From: Muraenolepis orangiensis
Lineage: Eukaryota > Chordata > Actinopteri > Gadiformes > Muraenolepididae
Assembly: GCA_027704905.1 (NCBI GenBank)
Contig: CM051016.1
Coordinates: 7,621,961 to 7,685,960 of the forward strand
Direction of reading: 5' to 3'
Length of the DNA stretch: 64,000 bases
The translations under genes and the position numbers were made by a program. The notes below the pieces were generated by a model. The model had not been told where the DNA came from. It ran no database searches and saw nothing but the letters and a program-made list of their open reading frames with translations. Positions 20,148 through 29,882 of the stretch are shown piece after piece. Every line of letters starts with the position of its first letter. Within the stretch, counting starts at the first letter, position 1.

Positions 20148-20838
20148 CAGAAGAAATACGCCCCCTTTCAGGTTGAGGGGGGTCTTCATACTGGGCGGGA
20201 TGCTTGGGGGGGGTCTGAACGTGACCAAGTTCCATTTGTTAAGCATTCCATCCAGTAGTTTTCGTTTTGCGGGTGATTTAGTGGAAAATTCAGGGGTTTC
20301 AATGCTCAGCTGAGGCCGTAACAATGGAAGTCAGGTGATCATCCTAGACAATACTCATGTAGGGGCCATAGCCATCCCGTGGAATCCCACGGGCAATGCA
20401 CTAGTATTTATTACTAAGATACCTGTCTACTGTACCTGCCATATAGATTTAAATCTCAACTGTTGATAGAACTGCTCCTACCCCTGTGTATACATTTATA
20501 TATACCATACATTTATATATGCTCACTTGTATATTCATTTACATTTATATATGTATCCTGCTTTCAATAAGGGCATACCCCTGATCACTACCTGTTAAAT
20601 ACTCACTTAGCTGTATATACATATACCTTATTATATTATTGTGCTGCTCATATCCCATTTAATACCTAGACTGTCTTTAAACCAGTACATTAAACTGTAA
20701 ATGATATTATATTACCAGCCACTTTACTGCTACATGTGCCCTCTGGTTAGATGCTAGATTATTATCACTGTACTGTACTGTGCTGTGAAATGACATTACA
20801 TTAGAATCTAATCTAATCTAATCTAATCTAATCTAATC
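19036..20838 (+). mobile_element. L2-type LINE remnant, unit 1 (RT end, C-rich expansion, 3' UTR)
   Basis: Frames contain KFADDTTVVGL (RT catalytic box), then after a frameshift LNTKKTKELIVHFRKTR, VERVSSFKFLGVHIS and FFLRRLRKAHLSPQILVNFY. DDPSHPNHGLLALLPSGRRY comes next. All are typical of the L2 ORF2 C-terminus and close to the intact copy at 47833-50778. A C-rich repeat (19700-19985) interrupts it. The 3' UTR follows (about 20020-20800), ending in TCTAA repeats. Units 2 and 3 keep an earlier part of the same insertion (32251-34530, 57308-59475). Confidence 0.85.
19700..19985. repeat. C-rich tandem repeat (CTGCTGCCCCCCCC), unit 1
   Basis: Units of CTGCTG or CTCTGCTG followed by runs of 6-10 C, replacing the end of the L2 ORF. 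Related blocks are at 33345-33935 and 58425-58633. Confidence 0.9.
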
Positions 20839-23405
20839 TAGTTGTATATAATATGTGTTAGTTGAGTTAGTAGTAGTATATAACATGTGGTAGTTGAGTT
20901 AGTAGTAGTATATAACATGTGGTAGTTGAGGTAGTAGTAGTATATAACATGTGGTAGTTGAGTTAGTAGTAGTATATAATATGTGTTAGTTGAGGTAGTA
21001 GTAGTATATAATATGTGGTAGTTGAGTTAGTAGTAGTATATGATATGTGTTAGTTGAGTTAGTAGTAGTATATACTATGTGGTAGTTGAGTTAGTAGTAG
21101 TATATAACATGTGGTAGTTGAGGTAGTAGTAGTATATAACATGTGGTAGTTGAGTTAGTAGTAGTATATAACATGTGGTAGTTGAGGTAGTAGTAGTATA
21201 TACCATGTGGTAGTTGAGGTAGTAGTAGTATATAACATGTGGTAGTTGAGGTAGTAGTAGTATATAACATGTGGTAGTTGAGGTAGTAGTAGTATATAAC
21301 ATGTGGTAGTTGAGGTAGTAGTAGTATATAACATGTGGTAGTTGAGGTAGTAGTAGTATATAACATGTGGTAGTTGAGGTAGTAGTAGTATATACCATGT
21401 GGTAGTTGAGTTAGTAGTAGTATATAACATGTGGTAGTTGAGGTAGTAGTAGTATGTAACATGTGGTAGTTGAGGTAGTAGTAGTATATACCATGTGGTA
21501 GTTGAGTTAGTAGTAGTATATAACATGTGGTAGTTGAGGTAGTAGTAGTATGTAACATGTGGTAGTTGAGGTAGTAGTAGTATATACCATGTGGTAGTTG
21601 AGGTAGTAGTAGTATATAACATGTGGTAGTTGAGGTAGTAGTAGTATATAACATGTGGTAGTTGAGGTAGTAGTAGTATATAACATGTGGTAGTTGAGGT
21701 AGTAGTAGTATATAACATGTGGTAGTTGAGGTAGTAGTAGTATATAACATGTGGTAGTTGAGGTAGTAGTAGTATATAACATGTGGTAGTTGAGGTAGTA
21801 GTAGTATATAACATGTGGTAGTTGAGGTAGTAGTAGTATATAACATGTGGTAGTTGAGGTAGTAGTAGTATATAACATGTGGTAGTTGAGTTAGTAGTAG
21901 TATATAATATGTGGTAGTTGAGTTAGTAGTAGTATATAATATGTGGTAGTTGAGTTAGTAGTAGTATATGATATGTGTTAGTTGAGTTAGTAGTAGTATA
22001 TACTATGTGGTAGTTGAGTTAGTAGTAGTATATAACATGTGGTAGTTGAGGTAGTAGTAGTATATAACATGTGGTAGTTGAGTTAGTAGTAGTATATAAC
22101 ATGTAGTAGTTGAGGTAGTAGTAGTATATACCATGTGGTAGTTGAGGTAGTAGTAGTATATAACATGTGGTAGTTGAGGTAGTAGTAGTATATAACATGT
22201 GGTAGTTGAGGTAGTAGTAGTATATAACATGTGGTAGTTGAGGTAGTAGTAGTATATAACATGTGGTAGTTGAGGTAGTAGTAGTATATACCATGTGGTA
22301 GTTGAGTTAGTAGTAGTATATAACATGTGGTAGTTGAGGTAGTAGTAGTATGTAACATGTGGTAGTTGAGGTAGTAGTAGTATATAACATGTGGTAGTTG
22401 AGTTAGTAGTAGTATATAACATGTGGTAGTTGAGGTAGTAGTAGTATATAACATGTGGTAGTTGAGGTAGTAGTAGTATATACCATGTGGTAGTTGAGGT
22501 AGTAGTAGTATATAACATGTGGTAGTTGAGGTAGTAGTAGTATATAACATGTGGTAGTTGAGGTAGTAGTAGTATATAACATGTGGTAGTTGAGGTAGTA
22601 GTAGTATATAACATGTGGTAGTTGAGGTAGTAGTAGTATATAACATGTGGTAGTTGAGGTAGTAGTAGTATATAACATGTGGTAGTTGAGGTAGTAGTAG
22701 TATATAACATGTGGTAGTTGAGGTAGTAGTAGTATATAACATGTGGTAGTTGAGGTAGTAGTAGTATATAACATGTGGTAGTTGAGGTAGTAGTAGTATA
22801 TAACATGTGGTAGTTGAGGTAGTAGTAGTATATAACATGTGGTAGTTGAGGTAGTAGTAGTATATAACATGTGGTAGTTGAGGTAGTAGTAGTATATAAC
22901 ATGTGGTAGTTGAGGTAGTAGTAGTATATAACATGTGGTAGTTGAGGTAGTAGTAGTATATAACATGTGGTAGTTGAGGTAGTAGTAGTATATAACATGT
23001 GGTAGTTGAGGTAGTAGTAGTATATAACATGTGGTAGTTGAGGTAGTAGTAGTATATAACATGTGGTAGTTGAGGTAGTAGTAGTATATAACATGTGGTA
23101 GTTGAGGTAGTAGTAGTATATAACATGTGGTAGTTGAGGTAGTAGTAGTATATAACATGTGGTAGTTGAGGTAGTAGTAGTATATAACATGTGGTAGTTG
23201 AGGTAGTAGTAGTATATAACATGTGGTAGTTGAGGTAGTAGTAGTATATAACATGTGGTAGTTGAGGTAGTAGTAGTATATAACATGTGGTAGTTGAGGT
23301 AGTAGTAGTATATAACATGTGGTAGTTGAGGTAGTAGTAGTATATAACATGTGGTAGTTGAGGTAGTAGTAGTATATAACATGTGGTAGTTGAGGTAGTA
23401 TCTGT
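20839..23405. repeat. main 32-bp minisatellite, unit 1 (about 80 copies)
   Basis: The unit is ATGTGGTAGTTGAGGTAGTA followed by GTAGTATATAAC, 32 bp. From about 22440 to 23400 copies are nearly identical. The left part mixes GAGGTAG and GAGTTAG variants. A landmark (TATGATATGTGTTAG) repeats at 21039 and 21967, showing a 928-bp (29-unit) duplication. Because 32 is not divisible by three but carries no stops, minus-strand ORFs up to 459 codons appear. They are repeat artefacts. Confidence 0.97.
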
Positions 23406-23565
23406 ATATTTCATAGTGTAGAGCAGTATAAAGCTGGTTCTTGGTTGAGGCCCCTGGTTAGAGCAGCTCTGTGCTCAGTGCTCTGTGTCAGAGTCTCTTC
23501 CCCCTCAGCAGCTGCAGCAGGTTCCTGCTGTAACGACTCAGTGACTACACAGTCTGACTGAGGGA

Positions 23566-23593
23566 GGTTTATGTACGGCTCTCAATCACTGTG
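23566..23593 (-). other. V recombination signal, 12-bp spacer (cluster 1)
   Basis: Minus strand: heptamer CACAGTG (23593-23587), spacer ATTGAGAGCCGT (12), nonamer ACATAAACC (23574-23566). V with a 12-bp spacer is the kappa-type arrangement. Confidence 0.92.
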
Positions 23594-24068
23594 TGAACAT
23601 ATGAACACGGTTAGGGTAGTGGTGACTCTGACAGTGATAAACTGCTGCGTCTTCAGGCTGGGCTTCGGCGATGGTCAGTGAGAAGTCAGTGCTGCCTCCA
23701 CTGCCACTAAACCGAGCTGGTGTTGGTGATACAAGTTGGCTTATATATTTCATGATGCGCTTGGGGGCTTCACCGGGTTTCTGTTGGTACCAGTTTATGC
23801 GTTCACCATCTCTATCGGTATAAACCGCTGTGTTAGTTTTACAGGTCAGAGTGACTCTGGATCCTGCAGTAAAAGTCACTACTGATGGCTGGGTCACAGT
23901 CACCTGACTGCTGGTTCCTATAGAAAACAAACAAACATAACATGGAGTCATCCAACAGAAAACACAAGCAAACACAGACGGGTGGTCCACATGTGGATGG
24001 AGAGGAATGAACCCACCTGTTAAGGATCCACAGACCACTGTCCAGAAAAGGATGGTGAGGTGGTTCAT
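23594..24068 (-). CDS. immunoglobulin light chain V gene, kappa-like (cluster 1)
   Basis: Leader exon 24068-24017 (MNHLTILFWTVVCGSLT), GT/AG intron, V exon 23917-23594. The start is the ATG at 24068; a GTG three codons upstream is ignored. The V domain opens GTSSQVTVTQPSVVTFTAGS, with the first cysteine in VTLTCK, WYQQKPGEAPKRIMKY, RFSGSGGSTDFSLTIAEAQP, and the second cysteine in AVYHCQSHHYPNRVHMF just before the RSS. It is open and has the canonical Cys, Trp and Cys. It encodes the antigen-binding variable domain of a secreted or B-cell-receptor light chain. It faces J and C and must join by inversion. The RSS type and QxTVTQ/KPGEAPK framework fit teleost kappa (L1/L3) chains; the isotype label is inferred. 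Confidence 0.92.
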
Positions 24069-24132
24069 GGTTGCCACGGTTTCTGGGGGGTTGAGTGACA
24101 GCTCAGAGTCCTGCAGTGTTGAACTGAGAGGA

Positions 24133-24177
24133 CTTTTAAACCCTCTCAGAAGCCCAGTTTCAGCTCAGCATGCAAAG
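24133..24177 (-). promoter_or_regulatory. V promoter: TATA-like box and octamer-like site (cluster 1)
   Basis: On the minus strand CTTTGCAT (24177-24170, 7/8 to the immunoglobulin octamer ATTTGCAT) precedes TTTAAAAG (24140-24133), about 65 bases before the ATG. The same pair occurs before V2 (37515-37508 and 37478-37471) and V3 (61116-61109 and 61079-61072). Confidence 0.65.
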
Positions 24178-24189
24178 CTTCCTCTGTAT

Positions 24190-24428
24190 GGAAATGACCT
24201 GTTTCCACTCATCAAACTGGGGGTGAGAGTGAACCACCTGTTTCCACTCATCACACTGGGGGTGAGAGTGAACCACCTGTTTCCACTCATCACACTGGGG
24301 GTGAGAGTGAACCACCTGTTTCCACTCATCTCACTTGGGGGTGAGAGTGAACCACCTGTTTCCACTCATCACACTGGGGGTGAGAGTGAACCACCTGTTT
24401 CCACTCATCTCACTGGGGGTTAGGGTGA
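24190..24428. repeat. 39-bp minisatellite upstream of V1 (6 copies)
   Basis: The unit contains ACCACCTGTTTCCACTCATC and ACACTGGGGGTGAGAGTGA. Five of six copies carry the E-box CACCTG. The rest of the V-J spacer (24429-24882) holds nothing recognised. Confidence 0.9.
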
Positions 24429-24882
24429 ATGCATACATTCTGGGAGGACCTCTGTATCTCTTCTACATTCACACTTTATGGAATACGATGTGGATTTAGC
24501 TGCAAACAATCGGAATTCATCATCTGAGACTTTTTTCAATTCATGTTTTTCTTGGTTTGTATGACATTCTTAAATGTTGTACTTCTTTAAAAAAATACAA
24601 ATTAGCTAGTTTCTTAAAAAATATGTATTATCTTTGTAATTCATCTATCTGTATTTGACTTTCATCTTAATTAAGTTAGGTGAGCCTACTTGGGTTGAGA
24701 TAATCAAATGTCCTCCAAAATTGTTATGATAATACATGTAGAATAAATACAATCCATACCTTCAAACACACACATAAAAATGACTAACCAGGGCTGGAGT
24801 TGATCAAATGTGAATTCCTTCATAGTTTCTTGTGATAAGTTAGTGTCTATGTGTCAGTGAGATGTGTCTTCAATGGGAGGGA

Positions 24883-24921
24883 GGTTTTTGTACAGACTCT
24901 TATTGAGGATGTATCACTGTG
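24883..24921 (+). other. J recombination signal, 23-bp spacer (cluster 1)
   Basis: Nonamer GGTTTTTGT (24883-24891), 23-bp spacer, heptamer CACTGTG (24915-24921). It is compatible with the 12-bp V signal. Confidence 0.95.
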
Positions 24922-24959
24922 GTTCACTTTTGGTGGAGGCACCGAACTCACCGTTGACT
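24922..24959 (+). CDS. immunoglobulin light chain J segment (cluster 1)
   Basis: 38 bp encoding FTFGGGTELTVD, with the J motif FGxGT, then the splice donor GTAAGT at 24960. One base remains before the splice, matching the phase of C1. It differs from J2 and J3 by Glu instead of Lys in GTKLTV. Confidence 0.93.
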
Positions 24960-25496
24960 GTAAGTACAAGGACACTTTTCTTTATCTGATATAACTCCAT
25001 AAACATTAAGTTTATATCGATATAGGTCTGAAGAACACATTTTTTTTATATTTATATTCTAAACTTTGAAACTTCTAAATGTTTGGTTGTTAAGGGCAGT
25101 AGACACCATTATTGAATGGATTTCAGTCACTTAATGTTATTATTTACATTGTTTTTGTAATGATTTAATTACGATGAGCATTCATCATTTATTAAGCATA
25201 TCATTGAATTACTTTGTACTTCATGAAATGGGCAAACAATTATCCTTCAAGTTCAGTTAAGACTTCTAAAAAGTCGTAATTTAATGAATAGAACATTTAA
25301 TTTGCAAATGTATTTCTGTGCTTAAAGGTTCCCATTGTAAATGATTCTGAAGTGTTTTGGCCGAACGTTGAATTAAATATAAGAAAAAGGAAGTGAGAAA
25401 CGAATCTGAAGAAGTTCTGCCACCTGACAGCTGTTGACACATTACAATGGGTCTCATGTATTCATTTAGAATTAATGTGGAAATTTATATAAATTG

Positions 25497-25735
25497 GCTG
25501 GTGGATAGCTCTGTCTTTTGAGACTTGGCTCGGGAACCAGAAGGTCCCCGGTTCAAGTCCCCGAAACACCTGGGTACTGCCGAGGTGCCCATGAGCAAGG
25601 CACCAGACCCTTACCCTGCTCCCCTAGTGCTGTATATACAATAGCTGCCCACTGCTCCTAATACTAGGATGGGTTAAATGCAGAGAAACACATTTCACTG
25701 TGTGTGTACATGAGACCAATAAAGAGGATTTAAGA
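25497..25735 (+). mobile_element. tRNA-derived SINE in J-C intron (cluster 1)
   Basis: Pol III A-box-like TGGATAGCTCTG (25502-25513) and B box GGTTCAAGTCC (25550-25560) are followed by a body typical of fish SINEs (GGATGGGTTAAATGCAGAG, CATTTCACTGTGTG, CAATAAAG). Copies lie at the same place in clusters 2 and 3, so it inserted before the duplications. The remaining intron (24960-25496, 25736-25918) holds nothing recognised. Confidence 0.8.
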
Positions 25736-25918
25736 TTTAGAAATAAATACATGACACATTTAAATGTTTCAAACAATAAAATGTGTCATGGTTTCATTTA
25801 TATTAATTTCAATCAACTACAACAGTTGATGAATCTTCCAGTCCTCTGCGCTCCCTATGAGCGGCCATGTTAAGGGAGCCACTTGTCCACTTGTCTCCTC
25901 TCTCTCTCTCTCTTCCAG

Positions 25919-26241
25919 TGGGAGTGGTTCAGCCCACGCTGAGCCTCCTTCCTCCCTCCAGAGTGGAGCTGGAGCAGGGCAGGGCTACAGTGCTGTGTTT
26001 GGCCACTGGGGGCTTCCCCTCAGACTGGAAGCTTGGCTGGAAGGTGGGGGGCAGCAGCAGGTCTGCCGGGGTGTCGGATAGCCCGGGGGTCCTGGGGAAA
26101 GATGGCACCTACAGCCGGAGCAGCGCCCTGACCCTCCCTGCGGACGAGTGGAAGAAGGCGGGCTCAGTGAGCTGTGAGGCCAGTAGGAGCGGCCAGACGC
26201 CTGTCACTCAAACCCTGAATCCTGACCAGTGTTCAGAGTAG
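25919..26241 (+). CDS. immunoglobulin light chain C exon (cluster 1)
   Basis: After a CT-rich tract and the acceptor TTCCAG the exon encodes GVVQPTLSLLPPSRVELEQG, the first cysteine in VLCLATGGFP, the Trp in KLGWKV, TYSRSSALTLPADEWKK, the second cysteine in VSCEASRSGQTPVTQTL, and the C-terminal NPDQCSE. The Cys near the end would pair with the heavy chain. The length (107 codons) and order of Ig C1-set features match teleost light-chain constant domains. The phase (TG) completes the codon begun by J1. Polyadenylation signal AATAAA is at 26427-26432. Confidence 0.95.
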
Positions 26242-26426
26242 AGAGGCTCCAGCATGGAAGTAGTGTAGAATACAAATCTCCTCTGACACGTCTGCTTTCT
26301 ATCTCTCTGTCTAAGGTAGCTGCAGCTTCTGATGACCTCCATCAATATAACATGTCTTTGAGCCATTAGCATTACGCTCCATGGTCTGTTACCCCTTTGC
26401 TTGAGTTTGTCACATGTTGAACATTT

Positions 26427-26432
26427 AATAAA
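26427..26432 (+). terminator. polyadenylation signal of C1
   Basis: AATAAA lies 186 bases after the stop codon. It is conserved at 39780-39785 and 63291-63296. Confidence 0.8.
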
Positions 26433-27253
26433 GATGTAAAAAAAACAATGATTTATTGTCATAATTTCTGATGGTATATCTTCTGTCCATGCTCTAACAA
26501 GTATAACACCTCTTCTATTTCTTCATTAAATATTTGACCAGCCGTTTGAATGAAGGGTAAAGCTGTGGTTTGTCTCATCTCTGAATGACCAAAGTGTTGC
26601 TTGTGTGGCTCTTCTTGGAAGGTGTGTTCACTGGATCCAGTGGACCAGTGTCAGTCATAGAGACACTGCTGCTGAAATGACCCATGTGTTTCAGACTGAC
26701 TTCATGTCACTTCATCAAACAGTAGTTCAGGGTGTCCAGGTTTCTGCACATGTAACAGACGCCAGCAGGTGGCGCTGTGCAGTGGTAAACCTCACTCCCT
26801 GACACCTAAATAGACGTTCTAGCGATGAAGCTAGGGCCTGTGGGTTTGAGCTCTCACGTTAGAACGTGGCCTCTCGTGCCGGAGGTGGTCAGTTCCAGTA
26901 ATAGTAACAGTAACAGTCAGTGGTCAGTGCTGGACACTGACTGTTACACACATACCAACTTAGAAACGTGTAGAAGTACGTCTGGAGAGACATTCAGTAT
27001 CTCTCACGGAGACAGAGGATCCCTAGCATGCTGAGTGGTGGAAACAGTTCCATATTAATCATGGTTGAGTTTATTAGTCAAAGACCAAACCGACATCATC
27101 TCTTAAAGATGTGGTTCATTAACCGTATTCTGTGAGCAGTGAACCGTAGCTATTCAAATGATCTCCAGTTTTAGCTGACGCCCACCTGGGTCTCTAGAGG
27201 GACAGGAAGTCAGTGGAGGTTTTCAGAAGAGTCTCTGGAGATTACAGTGAAAG

Positions 27254-27255
<2 letters not shown>
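26433..27255. other. conserved C-downstream flank, unit 1
   Basis: It is more than about 95% alike by eye in all three units (39786-40608; 63297 to the window end) and more distantly related to 15430-15720. No gene is supported in it. Confidence 0.7.

Positions 27256-27334
<79 letters not shown>
27256..27334. repeat. (GT)n microsatellite downstream of C1
   Basis: About 39 GT units. The equivalent tract in unit 2 is at 40609-40711. Positions 27335-27890 hold no recognised feature. Confidence 0.95.
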
Positions 27335-27335
<1 letters not shown>

Positions 27336-27892
27336 TGACATCACCAAGCGGAAGTACTTTTATGGTCGTCGTACTTTGAACATGTCCTCTTTAAAGACGA
27401 TACTTTATATGGAAGACATTGAACATGTAGTTGAAGAAGGTCATTTCTAAGGATAGACAATAAACATGTCGTTTTGAGGAAGGTACTTCCTAGGGAAGAT
27501 CACATGTGGTTGAAGATGAAGCTTTATGAGAAACACATCTTGTACTCCACAGTACTTTATAATTGGTGCAGATCACACAGGACACGGTTTGCAGGCTGAA
27601 AGACGCCAGGCGCACTGCACTGCTCTTTTTTCCTTTATGATATCATTTTTAAATAACAGTCGTGTTTTGTTTTGTTTTTGCAATGCAACCACCGTATCAG
27701 CTGTCAGTCTGTACACACAGAAGTGAATTTGCTGCTTGCTGCTTGTGAACTTTCTCGGCTAAAAACCTCAGCATTAAGAAATTGGACAGGCGGAGGGTGT
27801 TTTCTCTGGCTCTGATTGAGTGCCAGAGTGAATTTCCCAGTAACACACTGGACACAGGGAAACGGTGATCCGTGTGGGGACATGAAACCCTC

Positions 27893-28021
27893 AGAAAGAG
27901 GAGACATCGCGGGGAGAACCAGCAGCTGGTCCAGGAGCTTCGGCTCAATGATGGGCGGTTCAAGGCTTATTTTAGGATGAGTCGGCATCAATTTGACAAT
28001 CTGCTGTCAATCGTTGGAGCG
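27893..28021 (+). pseudogene. PIF/Harbinger transposase N-terminal fragment
   Basis: The frame reads RHRGENQQLVQELRLNDGRF then KAYFRMSRHQFDNLLSIVGA. This matches the conserved N-terminal part of Harbinger (HARBI1-like) transposases, where a short helix precedes the catalytic domain. The catalytic DDE region is absent and a stop follows. Positions 28022-28450 hold nothing recognised. Confidence 0.7.
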
Positions 28022-28449
28022 GCTCAGCATTAGCTTGCGGTAGGTTAAGTTAATTATAATTAGCTACACCTATTATAACTATTATCTAAATTTAGGTTTA
28101 TTACTAAACCTACTATTATATATTGTAATTTCTTAGTTCATAGATATTTTTAATATAGCCTGATGTTGCATTTAGAATATTCATCTGAAAGCTAGTAACT
28201 TTAAGTGTAGTAAAAGTTTAAAGTAGAATATTTCCCTCTGAAAACGATGCATAGACACACGTCACCCATCTAGCACGCTAGGCAGACTGAACCCATTAGT
28301 TGACCCAGGACGGGTGAAATGCATTGACAGATACATCCTGGAAATAATGTGTAGGCTTCTGCTTAATATCCTACCCATTCTAACAAAAAGCCCTCTTACA
28401 TTACAGATTCCTGGCCACTGGATATTAGTAACTTAATAACTAAGATGGC

Positions 28450-29085
28450 GCCAATGACGAATGCCGTAGTGTTTGTTATTTGTCTTTTTAATGTTGTGTT
28501 TGGCGAAACCACAGCAGGGAGGGGTTAGTTAGCATAAGGGGATCCACACCTGCGGATTTAATCCCCGACTTTCTAACTTTTTCTTCCGATTTACTGGATA
28601 TATTGGTCAGAGGAACCGCAGCCTTTGTCCGTGTCAAAACTTGGATTCGACACAGACGGGGAAAGCGCTCCGGAGCACTGGTACCTTTACCCGGAATATT
28701 CCTGCCAAACATGCAACAAAATGGATGAACTAAGACTTATGGTGGCGAGAAATAGTGTTCTTTCGTTCGGTTCTTTCGCTCACGGAGACGTGGCCGAGGG
28801 AATCGATACCCAACACCGCTCTCCAGCTCAAAGGGTTTGAGCTTTTTCGAGCGGACCGTATGGCTTTGCTGAGCGGAAAATCAAGGGGTGGAAGGGTCTG
28901 CTTCTTACAGGCAGAAACTAAAACTCTCTAAGCCTGTGGTCAGGACTTTCAAGTTGTGGACTAGCGAGGCCCAGGAGAAAACTAGCGCCATGTTAGATAA
29001 TGCTGGCGGCGGCGCAGAGGATTTTCAATGGGCGATAGAGGCTGCAGGCGGTGATCTAGATGTGTACGCAGACATTGTGACGTCA
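28450..29085 (+). pseudogene. L2-type LINE 5' part (endonuclease region), degenerate
   Basis: In shifting frames: WIRHRRGKRSGALVPL, NKMDELRLMVA, TWPRESIPN, LKGFELFRADRMALLSGKSR and YRQKLKLSKPVVRTFKLW. Each aligns in order with the intact L2 protein at 47833-50778 (KRAGVLVRL, NKLSELQAR, TETWMSEG, GFSVHRADRTKALSGKDR, YRQRLKQQPIAVREVQCW). Large internal deletions and frameshifts are present. Confidence 0.7.
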
Positions 29086-29129
29086 TTCATCACTGTGCAC
29101 TGTGTGCATCACTGTGAGAATTTTTGTGT

Positions 29130-29475
29130 ACCTCCTCGCACCTCCCCCCCACACCCATCAACACCTTCCACCCAACCCCCACTCCCCTCCCCCCTCAACC
29201 CCTTCCACCCAACCCCACCCCCCTCAACACCTTCCACCAACCCCACCCCATCAACCCCTTCCACCCAACCCCACACCCATCAACACCTTCCACCCAACCC
29301 CCACTCCCCTCCCCCCTCAACACCTTCCACCCAACCCCCACACCCATCAACCCCTTCCACCCAACCCCCACACCCATCAACCCCTTCCACCCACCCCCCC
29401 CCCTCAACCCCTTCCACCCAACCCCCACCCCCCTCAACACCTTCCACACAACCCTCACCCCAGCAGCAACCCAGG
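29130..29475. repeat. CCCCTTCCACCCAACCCC-type minisatellite
   Basis: Short units CACCTTCCACCCAACCCC with variable linkers repeat over about 350 bases. Strongly C-rich on the plus strand. Confidence 0.9.
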
Positions 29476-29489
29476 CCCCTCCATACATA

Positions 29490-29882
29490 GATACATAGAT
29501 ATCTATGTATGTATATATAGCCCCTAGATGCATACATCATATACATACATATTTTAGATACATGCATACATATTATACATACATAATATACATACATATT
29601 ATAGATACATGCATACATATTATACATACATATTATACATACCTAATATACATACATGCATACATATTATACATACATACATATTATACATACAACACAT
29701 ACATACATATTATACATACATAGTATACATGCATACATACCTACATATTATATATACATACATACATACATATTATACACACATTATACATTCATGCATA
29801 TTATACATACTGTATGGACATACAAATGATACACACATACATACATACATACATACCTATTATACATACATTGTACATACAT
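29490..29882. repeat. (CATA/TACATATTATA)n repeat, left edge of unit 2
   Basis: TACATACATATTATACATAC-type units. A related block is at 52120-52715, left of unit 3. Confidence 0.9.

Noticed and set aside
20839..23405. A let-7 microRNA gene cluster
   Set aside because: Each unit resembles mature let-7 but lacks one G, and no complementary arm is present to form a precursor hairpin. Only the target-site reading on the other strand is kept as a hypothesis.
22003..23414. Minus-strand ORFs up to 459 codons (YYYLNYHM / TTTTSTTT)
   Set aside because: Translations of the stop-free 32-bp minisatellite in all three frames. The same applies to similar ORFs at 21091, 34525, 35241, 36219, 41253, 45409 and 59473.
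25550..25560. A functional tRNA gene
   Set aside because: A and B boxes are present but the sequence does not fold as a tRNA and continues into a SINE body. It is repeated at the same intron position in all clusters.
26605..27034. Conserved short ORFs repeated in all three units (MALLGRCVHW, MKLGPVGLSS)
   Set aside because: They are conserved because the whole flank is duplicated. Boundaries do not follow coding logic and no domain is visible.
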